The position numbers were made by a program, and so were the translations under genes. The notes below the pieces were generated by a model. It saw nothing but the letters and a program-made list of their open reading frames with translations, was not told the origin of the DNA and made no database searches. This document shows positions 48,919-58,172 of a stretch of 64,000 bases of DNA, one piece after another. How positions within the stretch are numbered: position 1 is the stretch's first letter; each line of letters begins with the position of its first letter. Source of the stretch: [Pantoea] beijingensis (lineage in GTDB: Bacteria; Pseudomonadota; Gammaproteobacteria; Enterobacterales; Enterobacteriaceae); assembly GCF_022647505.1 (NCBI RefSeq), contig NZ_CP071409.1:3100001-3164000 (forward strand). The letters run 5' to 3'.

Positions 48919-50487
48919 ATGTCTACAGTATCCTCGCTCAGTCCCGGCTATTTGCCTGTTCAATCCGTAGAACAACCGGAGAACTCCGCCGGGACGAAAG
49001 AAAATACCCTGCCCCCGGAAAAACCACCTGCTGATTTGAATATTTTGCAAAAGCACCAGCAGAGCAGAAGAAAGTATCTGAATCTTCACGCCATCTGGAC
49101 CGCCGTTTCTCGTTATTCTCCCCCGCGGCCAACCCAACAGGATTATCGGGCGAAAATGGTCGAGGCCTATATCACAACGAGCCATGCTGCGAATCGGTCC
49201 CCTGCAAAGGTAAAAACGTCACTCTGGACAGATATGGGTAGCAATATATCGGCCCTGCTTAAACCCGTGGTTCGCGCAAATGGTAGCGAACTGGAAATTC
49301 CACACTCGATGATCGGCAAATCGAGATTACAGGTTCGCCGTCTGAGCGAACTTGAGGCTATGATCAACAAGGTGGAGGATGATGATGTGCGTATCATGCT
49401 ACAGAAAATCTATGACCACCCCCTCACGGAAAATGTGGGTTTACAATCGGATCTTCTGCGCCATCTGTGCGGTATGCTCGACAGAGGAAAACTCAACGTC
49501 TATATAGATATCGACGATTTAACGCGCGCGCTCACATCTGAAGTATTGCAACTCGAAAAATATCAGCATCTTTCTGATACAGATATTGGAAATATGTCGG
49601 AATCAGATAGAGCCAGGTTACTGATAGATGCAATAGGAAGCTCACAGCTTAACGAGAAACAACGCACAAAAAACATCCCGATTACGCCTCTAATTCTTCA
49701 TCAAGGGCACATTACGATGGGATTGGAAAACAGCATCCAAGGACAGGTCCCCGGACACAGGCGAGGCCTTAAGGTCGCCAGACATATGTTGCTGGCGATG
49801 AATTCAGGCGTTTATACCGGCGAGCGCCCTAACGTTCTTGAACTACGCGCCGAAACGCCCATCTACAGAAAGACTTACCGGGACGCCCTGAATATTATTT
49901 CTGAATTGACTCAATTATCCGGAAATACACCCAATGAGAAAATGGATAATGATTATTATACAGCTTATATCGCGAAGCTCAGCACTATGGAGGGAATCAA
50001 CAGTGTGGAGGTTAATCAGCATCTTATCGATCACTTCCGTCTGGCCGAATCCGTCCGACAAATTGTGAGTGAGCTGCAACACGACATTGACCAGCTTGCC
50101 GCTCAGGTCAATGCAGGTGAGATGGGGGACGATGAAACCACCCAAACGCTGAAAAAAATAGCAGGACGGGCAATGATATTCAATCACTGCATGCATATTA
50201 TTACCGGACTGGTCAACGTCAGCACCTACCTTTCACAGGTCTCCTCTAATAGCAAACTAAAAGGGAAAAAAGGTGACCTTCCAATAGTGGGTTTTTACCG
50301 TCTGTTCAAACAAGTCTCAGGGGCAGACCCCTATCAAGGCACAACCTATAGCTGGCACGGTATGATCACTATAAACTGTGATATTTACGATGAGCATTAC
50401 GAATTGAATAACGCTGAGATGGCTGAATCCTTCTCCGCCATACGTGGCATGGTACTGAAACGCCTGAATGGTGGATACCAGGTTTAA
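48919..50487 (+). CDS. Orphan 522-residue protein, effector-like, function unknown
   Basis: I do not recognise a family. The protein has 522 residues, with no signal peptide and no membrane segment. Residues 1-45 are Ser/Pro/Glu-rich and probably disordered, then a basic patch (QQSRRKYL) and a mainly helical remainder. A compact His/Cys motif HCMH lies near residue 424, and the end (SWHGMITINCDIYDEHYELN) is more beta-like. AGA, AGG and ATA codons are frequent (for example DRAR at about 49606), unlike the neighbouring core genes, so it is probably acquired. It stands alone between the panD terminator and convergent yadH, where E. coli has yadD/yadE. The disordered Ser-rich N-terminus is compatible with a type III secretion signal, but that is a guess. 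Confidence 0.85.
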   Translation: MSTVSSLSPGYLPVQSVEQPENSAGTKENTLPPEKPPADLNILQKHQQSRRKYLNLHAIWTAVSRYSPPRPTQQDYRAKMVEAYITTSHAANRSPAKVKTSLWTDMGSNISALLKPVVRANGSELEIPHSMIGKSRLQVRRLSELEAMINKVEDDDVRIMLQKIYDHPLTENVGLQSDLLRHLCGMLDRGKLNVYIDIDDLTRALTSEVLQLEKYQHLSDTDIGNMSESDRARLLIDAIGSSQLNEKQRTKNIPITPLILHQGHITMGLENSIQGQVPGHRRGLKVARHMLLAMNSGVYTGERPNVLELRAETPIYRKTYRDALNIISELTQLSGNTPNEKMDNDYYTAYIAKLSTMEGINSVEVNQHLIDHFRLAESVRQIVSELQHDIDQLAAQVNAGEMGDDETTQTLKKIAGRAMIFNHCMHIITGLVNVSTYLSQVSSNSKLKGKKGDLPIVGFYRLFKQVSGADPYQGTTYSWHGMITINCDIYDEHYELNNAEMAESFSAIRGMVLKRLNGGYQV

Positions 50488-50591
50488 TCCCAGGAAGCAT
50501 CACGCTATCAGCCCCCGTCCATTCAGTAATACGGACGAGATATCACAGCTCGTTTGCTACCGTTCATCGGTTGCGTGTAGAGCAGACTTCA

Positions 50592-50623
50592 GTGGCAGGG
50601 CCATTATTTTCCGGCCCTGCCAC
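50592..50623. terminator. Bidirectional hairpin between the orphan gene and yadH
   Basis: An 11-base perfect stem GTGGCAGGGCC/GGCCCTGCCAC with a ten-base loop lies between two convergent genes. Neither tail is clearly U-rich, so termination is inferred from stem strength and position. Confidence 0.5.
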
Positions 50624-50657
50624 CCGCTATCAGGCTGAATAGAAGCGGCGACGAAAC

Positions 50658-51428
50658 TTACGTCCGCAGCCCGCGCCCACGCTGTATCAACCCCCACACC
50701 ACGGCATAAAATACCACGATAAAGGCGACTAACACTGACAGAGTGAATATCAGTGGCACATCGTTAATACCGAGAAAACCGTAACGAAAACCACTAATCA
50801 TGTAGACAACGGGATTCAGCTTCGAAACCGATTGCCAGAAAGGGGGTAACAGCGTCAGGGAGTAAAAAACACCGCCAAGATAGGTTAACGGCGTCAGCAC
50901 GAACGTCGGGATCAGGCTGATGTCATCAAATGTTCGTGCAAAAACGGCGTTCAATAAACCGGCGAGGGAGAACAGTATCGCCGTCAGCAGCAGCGTAATC
51001 GCCACCATTGACCAGGAGTGAACCTGAAAGGGCACAAAAAAGAGCGAAATCGCCGTGACCAATACCCCCACACACAAACCACGTGCTACGCCACCACCGA
51101 CATAACCCGCAATAATAATATGGGTGGGGACCGGTGCGACCAGCAACTCTTCTATATTGCGCTGGAATTTAGCGCTAAAAAACGACGAAGCAACGTTAGC
51201 ATAGGCGTTAGTGATCACCGCCATCATAATCAGCCCGGGAACGATAAACTGCATATAACTGAAGCCATGCATATCGCCAATACGCGCGCCGATCAAATTA
51301 CCGAAAATGATAAAATAGAGCGTCATCGTGATAACCGGCGGCACCAGCGTCTGGATCCAGATGCGCGCAAACCGGTTTACCTCTTTGCCCCAAATACTCT
51401 TCAGCGCCACCCAGTACAAATGTGTCAT
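50658..51428 (-). CDS. yadH: ABC-2 type transporter permease YadH
   Basis: YadH is the inner-membrane permease partner of YadG; the substrate is unknown. It has 256 residues, as in E. coli. About six hydrophobic segments are visible (for example FIVPGLIMMAVITNAYANVA, ITLLLTAILFSLAGLLNAVF), with the ABC-2 motif PLTYLGGVFYSLTLLPP. It overlaps yadG by four bases. Confidence 0.97.
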   Translation of the reverse strand: MTHLYWVALKSIWGKEVNRFARIWIQTLVPPVITMTLYFIIFGNLIGARIGDMHGFSYMQFIVPGLIMMAVITNAYANVASSFFSAKFQRNIEELLVAPVPTHIIIAGYVGGGVARGLCVGVLVTAISLFFVPFQVHSWSMVAITLLLTAILFSLAGLLNAVFARTFDDISLIPTFVLTPLTYLGGVFYSLTLLPPFWQSVSKLNPVVYMISGFRYGFLGINDVPLIFTLSVLVAFIVVFYAVVWGLIQRGRGLRT

Positions 51429-52351
51429 GCCTTTTCTCCTGTCTTACCCTGCGTCAGGCCAACGAATAGCTCTTCCAGACGGTTAGCTTTATTACGCATA
51501 CTCAGCACCTGAATGCCCTGCGCGCTCAGTTGACTGAACACGCTATTCAGGCCCTGCTCACGCATCACCTCCACTTCCAACGTTGAAGTATCCATCAAAC
51601 GATATTGGAAACCATCAAGCTGTGGCAACGGACTTTTAGGGGCTAAATCAAGAATAAAGGTCTCGGATTTTAATTTGGAAAGCAGCGCTTTCATGGACGT
51701 ATTTTCCACCAGCTCGCCACTCTGGATGATACCGATATTGCGGCACAGCATTTCTGCTTCTTCAAGGTAGTGCGTGGTTAAGATAATGGTGGTGCCTTGA
51801 GCGTTAAGCTCTTTCAGGAAAACCCACATTGAACGGCGCAGCTCAATATCCACCCCGGCTGTTGGCTCGTCAAGGATCAACAACTTAGGTTCATGCATTA
51901 GCGCACGCGCAATCATCAGCCGCCGCTTCATACCTCCAGAAAGCATGCGTGCACGTTCGCTACGCTTATCCCACAAATCGAGTTGTTTCAGATATTTTTC
52001 CGCACGCTTCAGGGCTTCGCGTTTTTCAACGCCGTAATAACCTGCCTGATTTGCCACAATCTGCATGACTGTCTCAAAGGGGTTGAAATTAAACTCCTGC
52101 GGCACCAGGCCAAGCTGCCGTTTAGCGTTCACCACGTCGTGCTGAAGGTCGTAGCCAAACACGCGCACTTTACCGGATGATTTATTTACCAGTGAGCTAA
52201 TAATCCCGATAGTGGTTGATTTACCGGCACCGTTAGGGCCGAGGAGCGCATAGAAATCGCCGGCTTCAACATTAAGATCAATCCCCTTGAGCGCCTGAAC
52301 GCCGCCGGAATAAGTCTTAGCCAGTTTTTCCAGTTCCAGTGCATAAGTCAT
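51425..52351 (-). CDS. yadG: ABC transporter ATP-binding protein YadG
   Basis: YadG is the ATPase of the YadGH exporter of unknown substrate. It has 308 residues, as in E. coli. Walker A is LLGPNGAGKSTTIGII, the signature MLSGGMKRRLMIARAL and Walker B LLILDEPTAGVDIELR; the switch His is in ILTTHYLEEAEML. A C-terminal domain of about 90 residues follows the nucleotide-binding domain. It is divergent from can. Confidence 0.98.
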   Translation of the reverse strand: MTYALELEKLAKTYSGGVQALKGIDLNVEAGDFYALLGPNGAGKSTTIGIISSLVNKSSGKVRVFGYDLQHDVVNAKRQLGLVPQEFNFNPFETVMQIVANQAGYYGVEKREALKRAEKYLKQLDLWDKRSERARMLSGGMKRRLMIARALMHEPKLLILDEPTAGVDIELRRSMWVFLKELNAQGTTIILTTHYLEEAEMLCRNIGIIQSGELVENTSMKALLSKLKSETFILDLAPKSPLPQLDGFQYRLMDTSTLEVEVMREQGLNSVFSQLSAQGIQVLSMRNKANRLEELFVGLTQGKTGEKA

Positions 52352-52460
52352 AGGTAAAAGCGTACCCTGTTTGATTGGTTTTTTGTTTGTCGTTTAAAAA
52401 CGTCTGACGTTAGCCTATAGTACTGCAACGCACTTTGACTTGTTACAGGTCTGAAATTTC

Positions 52461-53123
52461 ATGAAAGACATTGATACCCTTATCAGCAATAACCGTGAAT
52501 GGTCCAAACTGTTGGTGGAAGAAGATCCGGGTTTCTTCGAACGCCTTGCCGATGCACAAAAACCCCGTTTCCTGTGGATTGGTTGCTCTGACAGCCGCGT
52601 TCCTGCCGAGCGTCTGACAGGGCTTGAACCCGGTGAGTTGTTCGTCCATCGCAATGTTGCTAACCTGGTTATTCATACCGATTTAAACTGCCTTTCCGTG
52701 GTGCAATACGCCGTTGAAGTGCTTGAAGTTGAGCACATCATCATCTGTGGTCACTACGGTTGTGGTGGCGTCCGGGCCGCGGTTGAGAATCCAGAGTTGG
52801 GGTTAATCAACAACTGGCTGCTGCACATCCGTGATTTGTGGTACAAACATAGCTCATTACTGGGCGAATTTCCGCCGGAAAAACGCTTCGATAAACTCTG
52901 TGAAATCAACGTGATTGAGCAAGTTTATAACTTGGGCCATTCGACTATTATGCAGTCGGCCTGGAAACGCGGTCAGAAGGTAAATATCCATGGCTGGGTT
53001 TACGGGATTCAGGATGGCTACTTGCGCGATCTGAAGGTGACCGCAACCAACCGGGAAATCCTCGAACAACGTTACCGCCATGGCATTTCAAACCTGCTTT
53101 CCGATCCCGATTTCCAACGCTAA
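52461..53123 (+). CDS. can: Beta-class carbonic anhydrase Can
   Basis: Can interconverts CO2 and bicarbonate and is essential for growth in ordinary air in E. coli. It has 220 residues, as in E. coli. Zinc ligands are Cys42 in GCSDSR, with the Asp44-Arg46 pair, and His and Cys in [11 protein letters not shown]. The start ATG lies 109 bases from the divergent yadG. Confidence 0.99.
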   Translation: MKDIDTLISNNREWSKLLVEEDPGFFERLADAQKPRFLWIGCSDSRVPAERLTGLEPGELFVHRNVANLVIHTDLNCLSVVQYAVEVLEVEHIIICGHYGCGGVRAAVENPELGLINNWLLHIRDLWYKHSSLLGEFPPEKRFDKLCEINVIEQVYNLGHSTIMQSAWKRGQKVNIHGWVYGIQDGYLRDLKVTATNREILEQRYRHGISNLLSDPDFQR

Positions 53124-53146
53124 TTGCAGGCAAGGCATTTTATAAC

Positions 53147-53165
53147 AGGCCGGAAAATCCGGCCT
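53147..53165 (+). terminator. Intrinsic terminator after can
   Basis: AGGCCGG/CCGGCCT with a five-base loop follows the can stop by 23 bases, with the tail TAGTTGTTTG. It could also serve the convergent hpt gene. Confidence 0.6.
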
Positions 53166-53200
53166 TAGTTGTTTGTGCTATAAAAAACAGCAAAAAAGTA

Positions 53201-53737
53201 TTACGGTTCCAGAATAATCACTTTTCCAACATAGGGCAGATGGCGATAACGCTGGGCATAATCAATGCCGTACCCCACCACAAATTCATCCGGAATAGAG
53301 AAGCCCACATACTCCACTTCCACCTGCACTTCGCGGCGTTCTGGCTTATCCAGTAACGTACAAATCGCCAGTGATTTTGGTTCACGCAGGCGCAATATTT
53401 CGCGCACTTTGCTTAGTGTGTTTCCGGAATCAATAATATCTTCAACGATAAGGACATCTTTACCGCGAATGTCTTCATCCAGATCCTTGAGGATCTTCAC
53501 ATCGCGCGTACTGGACATGCCGCTACCGTAGCTGGAAGCCGTCATAAAATCCACTTCGTGGGAGACATCAATGGCGCGGCATAAATCGGCCATAAACATA
53601 AATGAGCCGCGCAGTAGGCCAACCAGCACCATATCGCTGCCGCTCTCGCGATAATGTTCTGAAATTTGTTTGCCTAATTCGGCAACGCGGGATTTGATCT
53701 CAGCTTCAGAGATCATGACTTCTACAGTATGTTTCAT
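53201..53737 (-). CDS. hpt: Hypoxanthine phosphoribosyltransferase Hpt
   Basis: Hpt salvages hypoxanthine to IMP. It has 178 residues, as in E. coli. The PRPP-binding motif is [39 protein letters not shown] and [19 protein letters not shown] are further signatures. It is divergent from the next plus-strand gene. Confidence 0.99.
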   Translation of the reverse strand: MKHTVEVMISEAEIKSRVAELGKQISEHYRESGSDMVLVGLLRGSFMFMADLCRAIDVSHEVDFMTASSYGSGMSSTRDVKILKDLDEDIRGKDVLIVEDIIDSGNTLSKVREILRLREPKSLAICTLLDKPERREVQVEVEYVGFSIPDEFVVGYGIDYAQRYRHLPYVGKVIILEP

Positions 53738-54127
53738 AGCGTTCAGATTGGTTGCGAGTGAAAGCAGCGCAGTCTACCACATTTCGCTGTTTACGCATGC
53801 TGTTAGGTATCGACGTAGAAAAATGGCCATCACTCTGACTGGATGGATAGACTGCCAAAACCAGGCCAGTTACTATTTTATAGTGCTAATCGTTTTATCG
53901 ATAGAACGTTAATTCATTTATCCGCGCAAACAGCGCCATGATAGCTTATGCGGATAATGGCATAGGAAGACTTGCCACATCATTTATACCGTCCAGTTGC
54001 CTCCCCGTGTAGGGGATGCCTTTCCGCGTGCGTGCCGATGCCGGTAACCGATCGTAGCCTGCGTGCCAGAGACGGGGCGGATAGCAACGACAACATTAAG
54101 ATATATGCCGTTAAGGCAGGAGAAAGC
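53738..54127. other. Long leader region between hpt and the cystathionine gamma-synthase-family gene
   Basis: These 390 bases hold the hpt promoter and a long 5' region for the plus-strand gene. TTATCCGC (53918-53925) and GCGGATAA (53950-53957) form an inverted repeat spaced 24 bases, a possible operator. A CCCCGTGTAGGGG hairpin lies near 54003-54016. No known riboswitch or MetJ box was recognised. An in-frame ATG at 53972 would extend the downstream protein, but the sequence is Cys/Arg/Pro-rich and looks non-coding. Confidence 0.4.
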
Positions 54128-55411
54128 ATGACCGTCCCACACTCGAAGAAAACCCATATTGGCCTGCGGGAGCTACAACCCGAAACACAGATGCTCAACT
54201 ATGGTTATGATCCGTCGTTATCTGAAGGTGCCGTAAAACCACCGGTTTTTTTGACGTCAACCTTTGTGTTTAAAACCGCAGAAGAAGGTCGGGATTTCTT
54301 TGATTACGTTTCGGGACGCCGTGAGCCACCGGAAGGAAGCTCAACCGGGCTGGTTTACTCACGCTTCAATCATCCCAATAGTGAAATAGTCGAAGATCGA
54401 CTGGCTATTTATGAACGCACGGAAAGCGGCGCGCTTTTCTCCTCCGGCATGTCCGCAATTTCAACTACGCTTCTGGCATTTGTAAAGCCAGGTGATGCCA
54501 TTTTGCATTCGCAACCCCTGTATGGCGGTACGGAAACGCTGTTGACGAAAACGTTTCGCCAACTGGGCGTCGCGACAGTGGGCTTTGCCGACGGTATCAC
54601 TGAAGCATCGGTACAACATGCCGCCGACGAAGCACTGCAGCAAGGACGTATCTCGGTCATTCTGATTGAATCTCCCGCCAATCCAACTAACAGTCTGGTT
54701 GATATTGCGATGATCCGGCGCATAGCGGATAACATCGAACAACGTCAAGGGCATCGCCCCATTATCGCCTGCGATAATACGTTACTAGGCCCCGTATTCC
54801 AGCGCCCAATTGAACAGGGTGCTGACATCTCTTTGTACTCGCTGACCAAATATGTTGGCGGACATTCGGATCTTATCGCCGGCGCAGCACTAGGTAGTAA
54901 GGCGCTCATACGCCAGGTTAAGGCGCTGCGCAGTGCCATCGGCACCCAACTCGATCCCCACTCCTGCTGGATGATTGGTCGTTCTCTGGAAACATTGGCC
55001 TTGCGTATGGAACGCGCAAACAGCAACGCCGAGGCGGTGGCCCTTTTCCTTCGCGATCACCCTAAAGTAGAAAATATTCATTATCTGCCCTTTCTCGATC
55101 CTCAGTCTCCGGCCGGGAAAACGTTCACCGCCCAATGCAGCGGTGCCGGTTCCACCTTCTCTTTTGATTTACGCGGTGGACAGACAGCTTCATTTAAACT
55201 ATTGAATGCATTGCAGCTGTTCAAACTCGCCGTTAGCTTAGGCGGCACTGAATCACTTGCCAGCCACCCGGCAAGCACCACCCACTCAGGTGTTCCTGCA
55301 GACGTACGTCAACGTATCGGGATCAAAGAATCAACGATCCGCGTATCGATAGGCATTGAAAATAAAGAGGATTTAATCGAGGATCTGCGCCTGGCGCTGG
55401 AACTCGCCTGA
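54128..55411 (+). CDS. Cystathionine gamma-synthase family PLP enzyme
   Basis: This transsulfuration-family PLP enzyme has 427 residues. The phosphate-binding YSRFNHP is at 77-83, the cofactor-stacking Tyr in [10 protein letters not shown] at 132, and the PLP lysine is Lys241 in [11 protein letters not shown]. The substrate-carboxylate motif [17 protein letters not shown] lies in the C-terminal domain. Methionine gamma-lyases carry a Cys just after the PLYG tyrosine-glycine; here it is Gly, so a canonical methionine gamma-lyase is unlikely. It could act on O-acylhomoserine, cysteine or another sulfur amino acid; the exact reaction is not clear. The ATG at 54128 follows AGGAG. It occupies the position of gcd in E. 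coli. Confidence 0.9.
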   Translation: MTVPHSKKTHIGLRELQPETQMLNYGYDPSLSEGAVKPPVFLTSTFVFKTAEEGRDFFDYVSGRREPPEGSSTGLVYSRFNHPNSEIVEDRLAIYERTESGALFSSGMSAISTTLLAFVKPGDAILHSQPLYGGTETLLTKTFRQLGVATVGFADGITEASVQHAADEALQQGRISVILIESPANPTNSLVDIAMIRRIADNIEQRQGHRPIIACDNTLLGPVFQRPIEQGADISLYSLTKYVGGHSDLIAGAALGSKALIRQVKALRSAIGTQLDPHSCWMIGRSLETLALRMERANSNAEAVALFLRDHPKVENIHYLPFLDPQSPAGKTFTAQCSGAGSTFSFDLRGGQTASFKLLNALQLFKLAVSLGGTESLASHPASTTHSGVPADVRQRIGIKESTIRVSIGIENKEDLIEDLRLALELA

Positions 55412-55420
55412 CAGAAGCAA

Positions 55421-55441
55421 GCGCCCTGAGAAACCAGGGCG
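55421..55441 (+). terminator. Hairpin after the cystathionine gamma-synthase-family gene
   Basis: CGCCCTG/CAGGGCG with a six-base loop lies 10 bases after the stop. There is no U-run (TCTAACGG), so it may be a weak or Rho-aided terminator. Confidence 0.4.
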
Positions 55442-55540
55442 TCTAACGGATACCGTGCTCACGTCACTGTTGTCAGATTTGCGGTTGTTGCCTCGCAAAT
55501 CACGTCATATTCCACATTTTCCCGCTCTTTCAAAGCGGCA

Positions 55541-57148
55541 TTAGCTGACGGTAAACCCGAGCATCATCCCTGTGTCCTCGTGCTCCAGCAAATGGCAGTG
55601 CGCCATATAGGCGTTTTGCGTATTGGCAACCGCGTTAAAGCGCACCAGCACCTCGCTACGCCATCCTTCTACACGAACCGTATCTTTCCAACCGCTGCGA
55701 TGTGCAGCTGGTGCTTTGCCGTTTTCCGATAAAATACGAAACTGAGTGCCGTGTATATGGAAAGGATGCAGCATCGCATCTCCCTCACCGGAGATAGTCC
55801 ATTTCTCATACTGGCCGAGACGAACATCAAACAGGGGCTCCGCCATATCAAATGCCCGCCCGTTAATTTTATTTCCCTGAGAGAAGTCGTAATCACCCGC
55901 GTCAGAACCGTGCGACATTCCGGCCATCGCCTCATGATCGTGATGTTCCACGCTCGCGTTGTCTTCTGCGTCGCGCATCTCATCCATTCCATCGTGAGCA
56001 TCCATCCCCATACCCGCCATTGCTTTATTACCATACTTGCGCATCAGGGCCTGCATGCCCAGCCTGTCCAGTTGAGGATCCATTGTCAGCTGTAACGTAC
56101 GTGTATTAATACCTTCCATTGAGGGCAGCGGCGGAACAGCAACCAGCTTATCCGGCAGCGAACCACTGGCCTGGATACTCAACGGCAGTATGTTAAGTAC
56201 GGGTAAAGGCTGATCGAAAGGCATCAACGTCATGCCCATTTGGCGTACTGGCAGGGTAACAAGATCGAAGGGTTTGCCCTCTTTGGTATCCACCATCACT
56301 TCAAATCGCTCTCCCGGCAACATCGATAATTCAGTCAGCATCACCGGCTCAGACAACAGGCCGCCGTCGCTACCAATCACATACATTGGGCGGTTATCAC
56401 TGGTCGATATACGAAGTGAACGTGCATTACACCCATTTAACAGGCGCATCCGCAACCAACCACGCGGCACCGCATGCTGCGGGTATTGCACGCCGTTGGT
56501 CAACATCATATTGCCAAACCAGCCGACAGCGGCACGCATGATATCTAACTGATAGTCAATGCGCGAACCATCGTCAGTGAGCTGTTTATCCTGAAGGATC
56601 ACCGGAATATCATCGACACCCCACAGTTTTGGCAACAGCAATTTTTCGCTATCGTTATCTTTAAGAATTACTAAGCCTGCCAACCCTTGTGCCACCTGAT
56701 ACCCCGTTTCCCCGTGCTGGTGAGGATGGAACCAGCAGGTCGCCGCTGGCTGTTCAGGTGTAAAGGTCACCACACGCTGTTTACCCGGTTCAATTCGGGC
56801 CTGTGGACCACCGTCAACTTCTCCCGGAACTTCAAGCCCGTGCCAGTGTACCGTGGTGGCCTCAGGCAAGCGGTTGTCGATATTTATCGTGACCTGCCTA
56901 CCCCGCTCAAGCGCAAGCGCCGGACCAAGCAGATTGCCGTTATAACCCCAGCTTGCGACCTGCTTTCCGTTCCAGGTTGTAAAGCCAGCCTGGGCAGTCA
57001 GCGTAATTTCGCTGCGCGCATCGGGGCTAAGTAGCGCTGGTATGGGCAGCGGTAAACGCGTGGCAGCCATTAGCTTCAGGTTCCACAGTGGTAACGCCCC
57101 TGCCGCACCCAGCGCAGCAGTCAGCTTGATAAAATCGCGGCGTAACAT
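55541..57148 (-). CDS. cueO: Multicopper oxidase CueO
   Basis: CueO is a periplasmic cuprous oxidase that protects against copper. It has 535 residues (E. coli 516). A Tat signal [20 protein letters not shown] opens it. Copper ligands are in [14 protein letters not shown] [33 protein letters not shown] and [12 protein letters not shown]. The Met-rich copper-binding insert near residues 355-400 is here Met/His/Asp-rich ([26 protein letters not shown]) and has fewer Met-His repeats than E. coli. The second of two adjacent ATGs (57148) is chosen: AAGGA is six bases away and it matches MQRRDFLK. Confidence 0.96.
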   Translation of the reverse strand: MLRRDFIKLTAALGAAGALPLWNLKLMAATRLPLPIPALLSPDARSEITLTAQAGFTTWNGKQVASWGYNGNLLGPALALERGRQVTINIDNRLPEATTVHWHGLEVPGEVDGGPQARIEPGKQRVVTFTPEQPAATCWFHPHQHGETGYQVAQGLAGLVILKDNDSEKLLLPKLWGVDDIPVILQDKQLTDDGSRIDYQLDIMRAAVGWFGNMMLTNGVQYPQHAVPRGWLRMRLLNGCNARSLRISTSDNRPMYVIGSDGGLLSEPVMLTELSMLPGERFEVMVDTKEGKPFDLVTLPVRQMGMTLMPFDQPLPVLNILPLSIQASGSLPDKLVAVPPLPSMEGINTRTLQLTMDPQLDRLGMQALMRKYGNKAMAGMGMDAHDGMDEMRDAEDNASVEHHDHEAMAGMSHGSDAGDYDFSQGNKINGRAFDMAEPLFDVRLGQYEKWTISGEGDAMLHPFHIHGTQFRILSENGKAPAAHRSGWKDTVRVEGWRSEVLVRFNAVANTQNAYMAHCHLLEHEDTGMMLGFTVS

Positions 57149-57596
57149 CATCTGTCCTTAAAGGGGAAAGTTATCACGCAGCTTAAACCGTTCCCTGGAG
57201 GAATGCCAAAAGCCGTTTATTCTGTTGGATAGCCAGCCCCCGCCATAAGAGGCCGGGAGGATTTCTGCGCTCTTGCCTGATGATTGCACGAATACCGCAT
57301 TGGGCCTGATGGTTCGCGGATAAAGGTAAAACACTGCGGCCCGTTTCTGCGCTGAAAACGCACAAAATCACAGCGTTTTGCAGAGAAAAATGCAACCGCA
57401 CGTAAAATTGCCTGAAGCTTGCAGCTAACTGTGCTAACGTCAGTTTTATGTCCGCCATACCTTGGGTTTAGGCTTCAGGTGTGTTAACGCCGCCTGATCA
57501 GTCGTTATCTGCCAGTGTAAGCACCTGGTCGCGGGTTTGCCGCCGCCCTGAAACCTGAGTGAATCAGGGGTATATCGCAACTTTATGAGACGAATT
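57149..57596. other. cueO-yacC divergent region
   Basis: These 448 bases hold the candidate CueR promoter next to cueO and presumably the yacC promoter. A 91-codon minus-strand frame (57183-57458) covers the cueO promoter and shows no family resemblance, so I regard the region as non-coding. Confidence 0.5.
57180..57209 (-). promoter_or_regulatory. Candidate CueR-type promoter of cueO
   Basis: On the minus strand TTGGCA and TAAGCT frame a long 18-base spacer containing TTCC-N5-GGAA, the arrangement of MerR-family copper promoters. It lies about 30 bases before the cueO start. The outer bases of the CueR dyad (ACCTTCC/GGAAGGT) are only partly kept. Confidence 0.4.
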
Positions 57597-57944
57597 ATGA
57601 CGAAAAGCATCAAGGCTCTGTTACTGTCAGGGCTACTTGGCTTCTCCTCCACCAGCTTTGCTCTTAGCGAGTCAGAAGCTGAAGATATGGCCGATCTAAC
57701 GGCGGTTTTTGTCTATCTAAAAAATGACTGCGGCTATCAGGATCTGCCCGATGCGCAAATTCGTAAAGCGCTCACGTTCTTCGCACAGCAGAACCGCTGG
57801 GATCTTTCCAATTACAACAGCTATAACATGAAGGCGCTTGGCGAAGACAGTTATCGCGACTTAAGCGGGATCGCCATCTCTAATGATAAGAAATGCAAAT
57901 CTTTAGCACGCGATTCCCTCAGCCTGCTCGCCTACGTTAAATAA
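57597..57944 (+). CDS. yacC: Small exported protein YacC
   Basis: YacC is a small periplasmic protein of unknown function, related to the PulS/OutS pilotin family. From the ATG at 57597 it has 115 residues, the same as E. coli. The signal peptide is MTKSIKALLLSGLLGFSSTS, cleaved before ALSESEA. The mature part LSESEAEDMADLTAVFVYLK and the C-terminal LARDSLSLLAYVK match YacC, with Cys residues in NDCGYQ and KKCKSL. An ATG at 57585 is also in frame. Confidence 0.93.
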   Translation: MTKSIKALLLSGLLGFSSTSFALSESEAEDMADLTAVFVYLKNDCGYQDLPDAQIRKALTFFAQQNRWDLSNYNSYNMKALGEDSYRDLSGIAISNDKKCKSLARDSLSLLAYVK

Positions 57945-57973
57945 CCCATCTTGATTGCCTTCCTGCTGATAAT

Positions 57974-57995
57974 ATGACCGTGCAACCACGGTCAT
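57974..57995 (+). terminator. Probable terminator after yacC
   Basis: A perfect 9-base stem ATGACCGTG/CACGGTCAT with a CAAC loop lies 30 bases after yacC. The tail TGTTAGCTATTA is weakly U-rich. Confidence 0.5.
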
Positions 57996-58172
57996 TGTTA
58001 GCTATTATGTGCCGCCCATTTTCATGGTTATACCTGACGTCATCCGCATCGCAGCGGCCCCCTGTTAATTTCTGAAAGCATAAAATGTTATGCAATCGGG
58101 ATTCACCGGCGGAGCCCGCCAATCTGCAAGCGAAAATGTGACGGGTATATGCCTATAGAGGAGAGCCCCACC

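Noticed and set aside
53972..54127. 52-codon N-terminal extension of the cystathionine gamma-synthase-family enzyme
   Set aside because: It is Cys/Arg/Pro-rich with no conservation expected for the family, while ATG 54128 has an ideal AGGAG.
57183..57458. 91-codon minus-strand frame upstream of cueO
   Set aside because: It overlaps the probable cueO promoter, shows no homology and is not conserved in the E. coli layout.
57460..57480. ACCTTGGGTTTAGGCTTCAG-type dyad as a CueR box
   Set aside because: The ACCT and AGGT ends fit a MerR-type dyad, but no -35/-10 pair with a 19-20 base spacer frames it and it lies over 300 bases from cueO. The site at 57180-57209 fits better.
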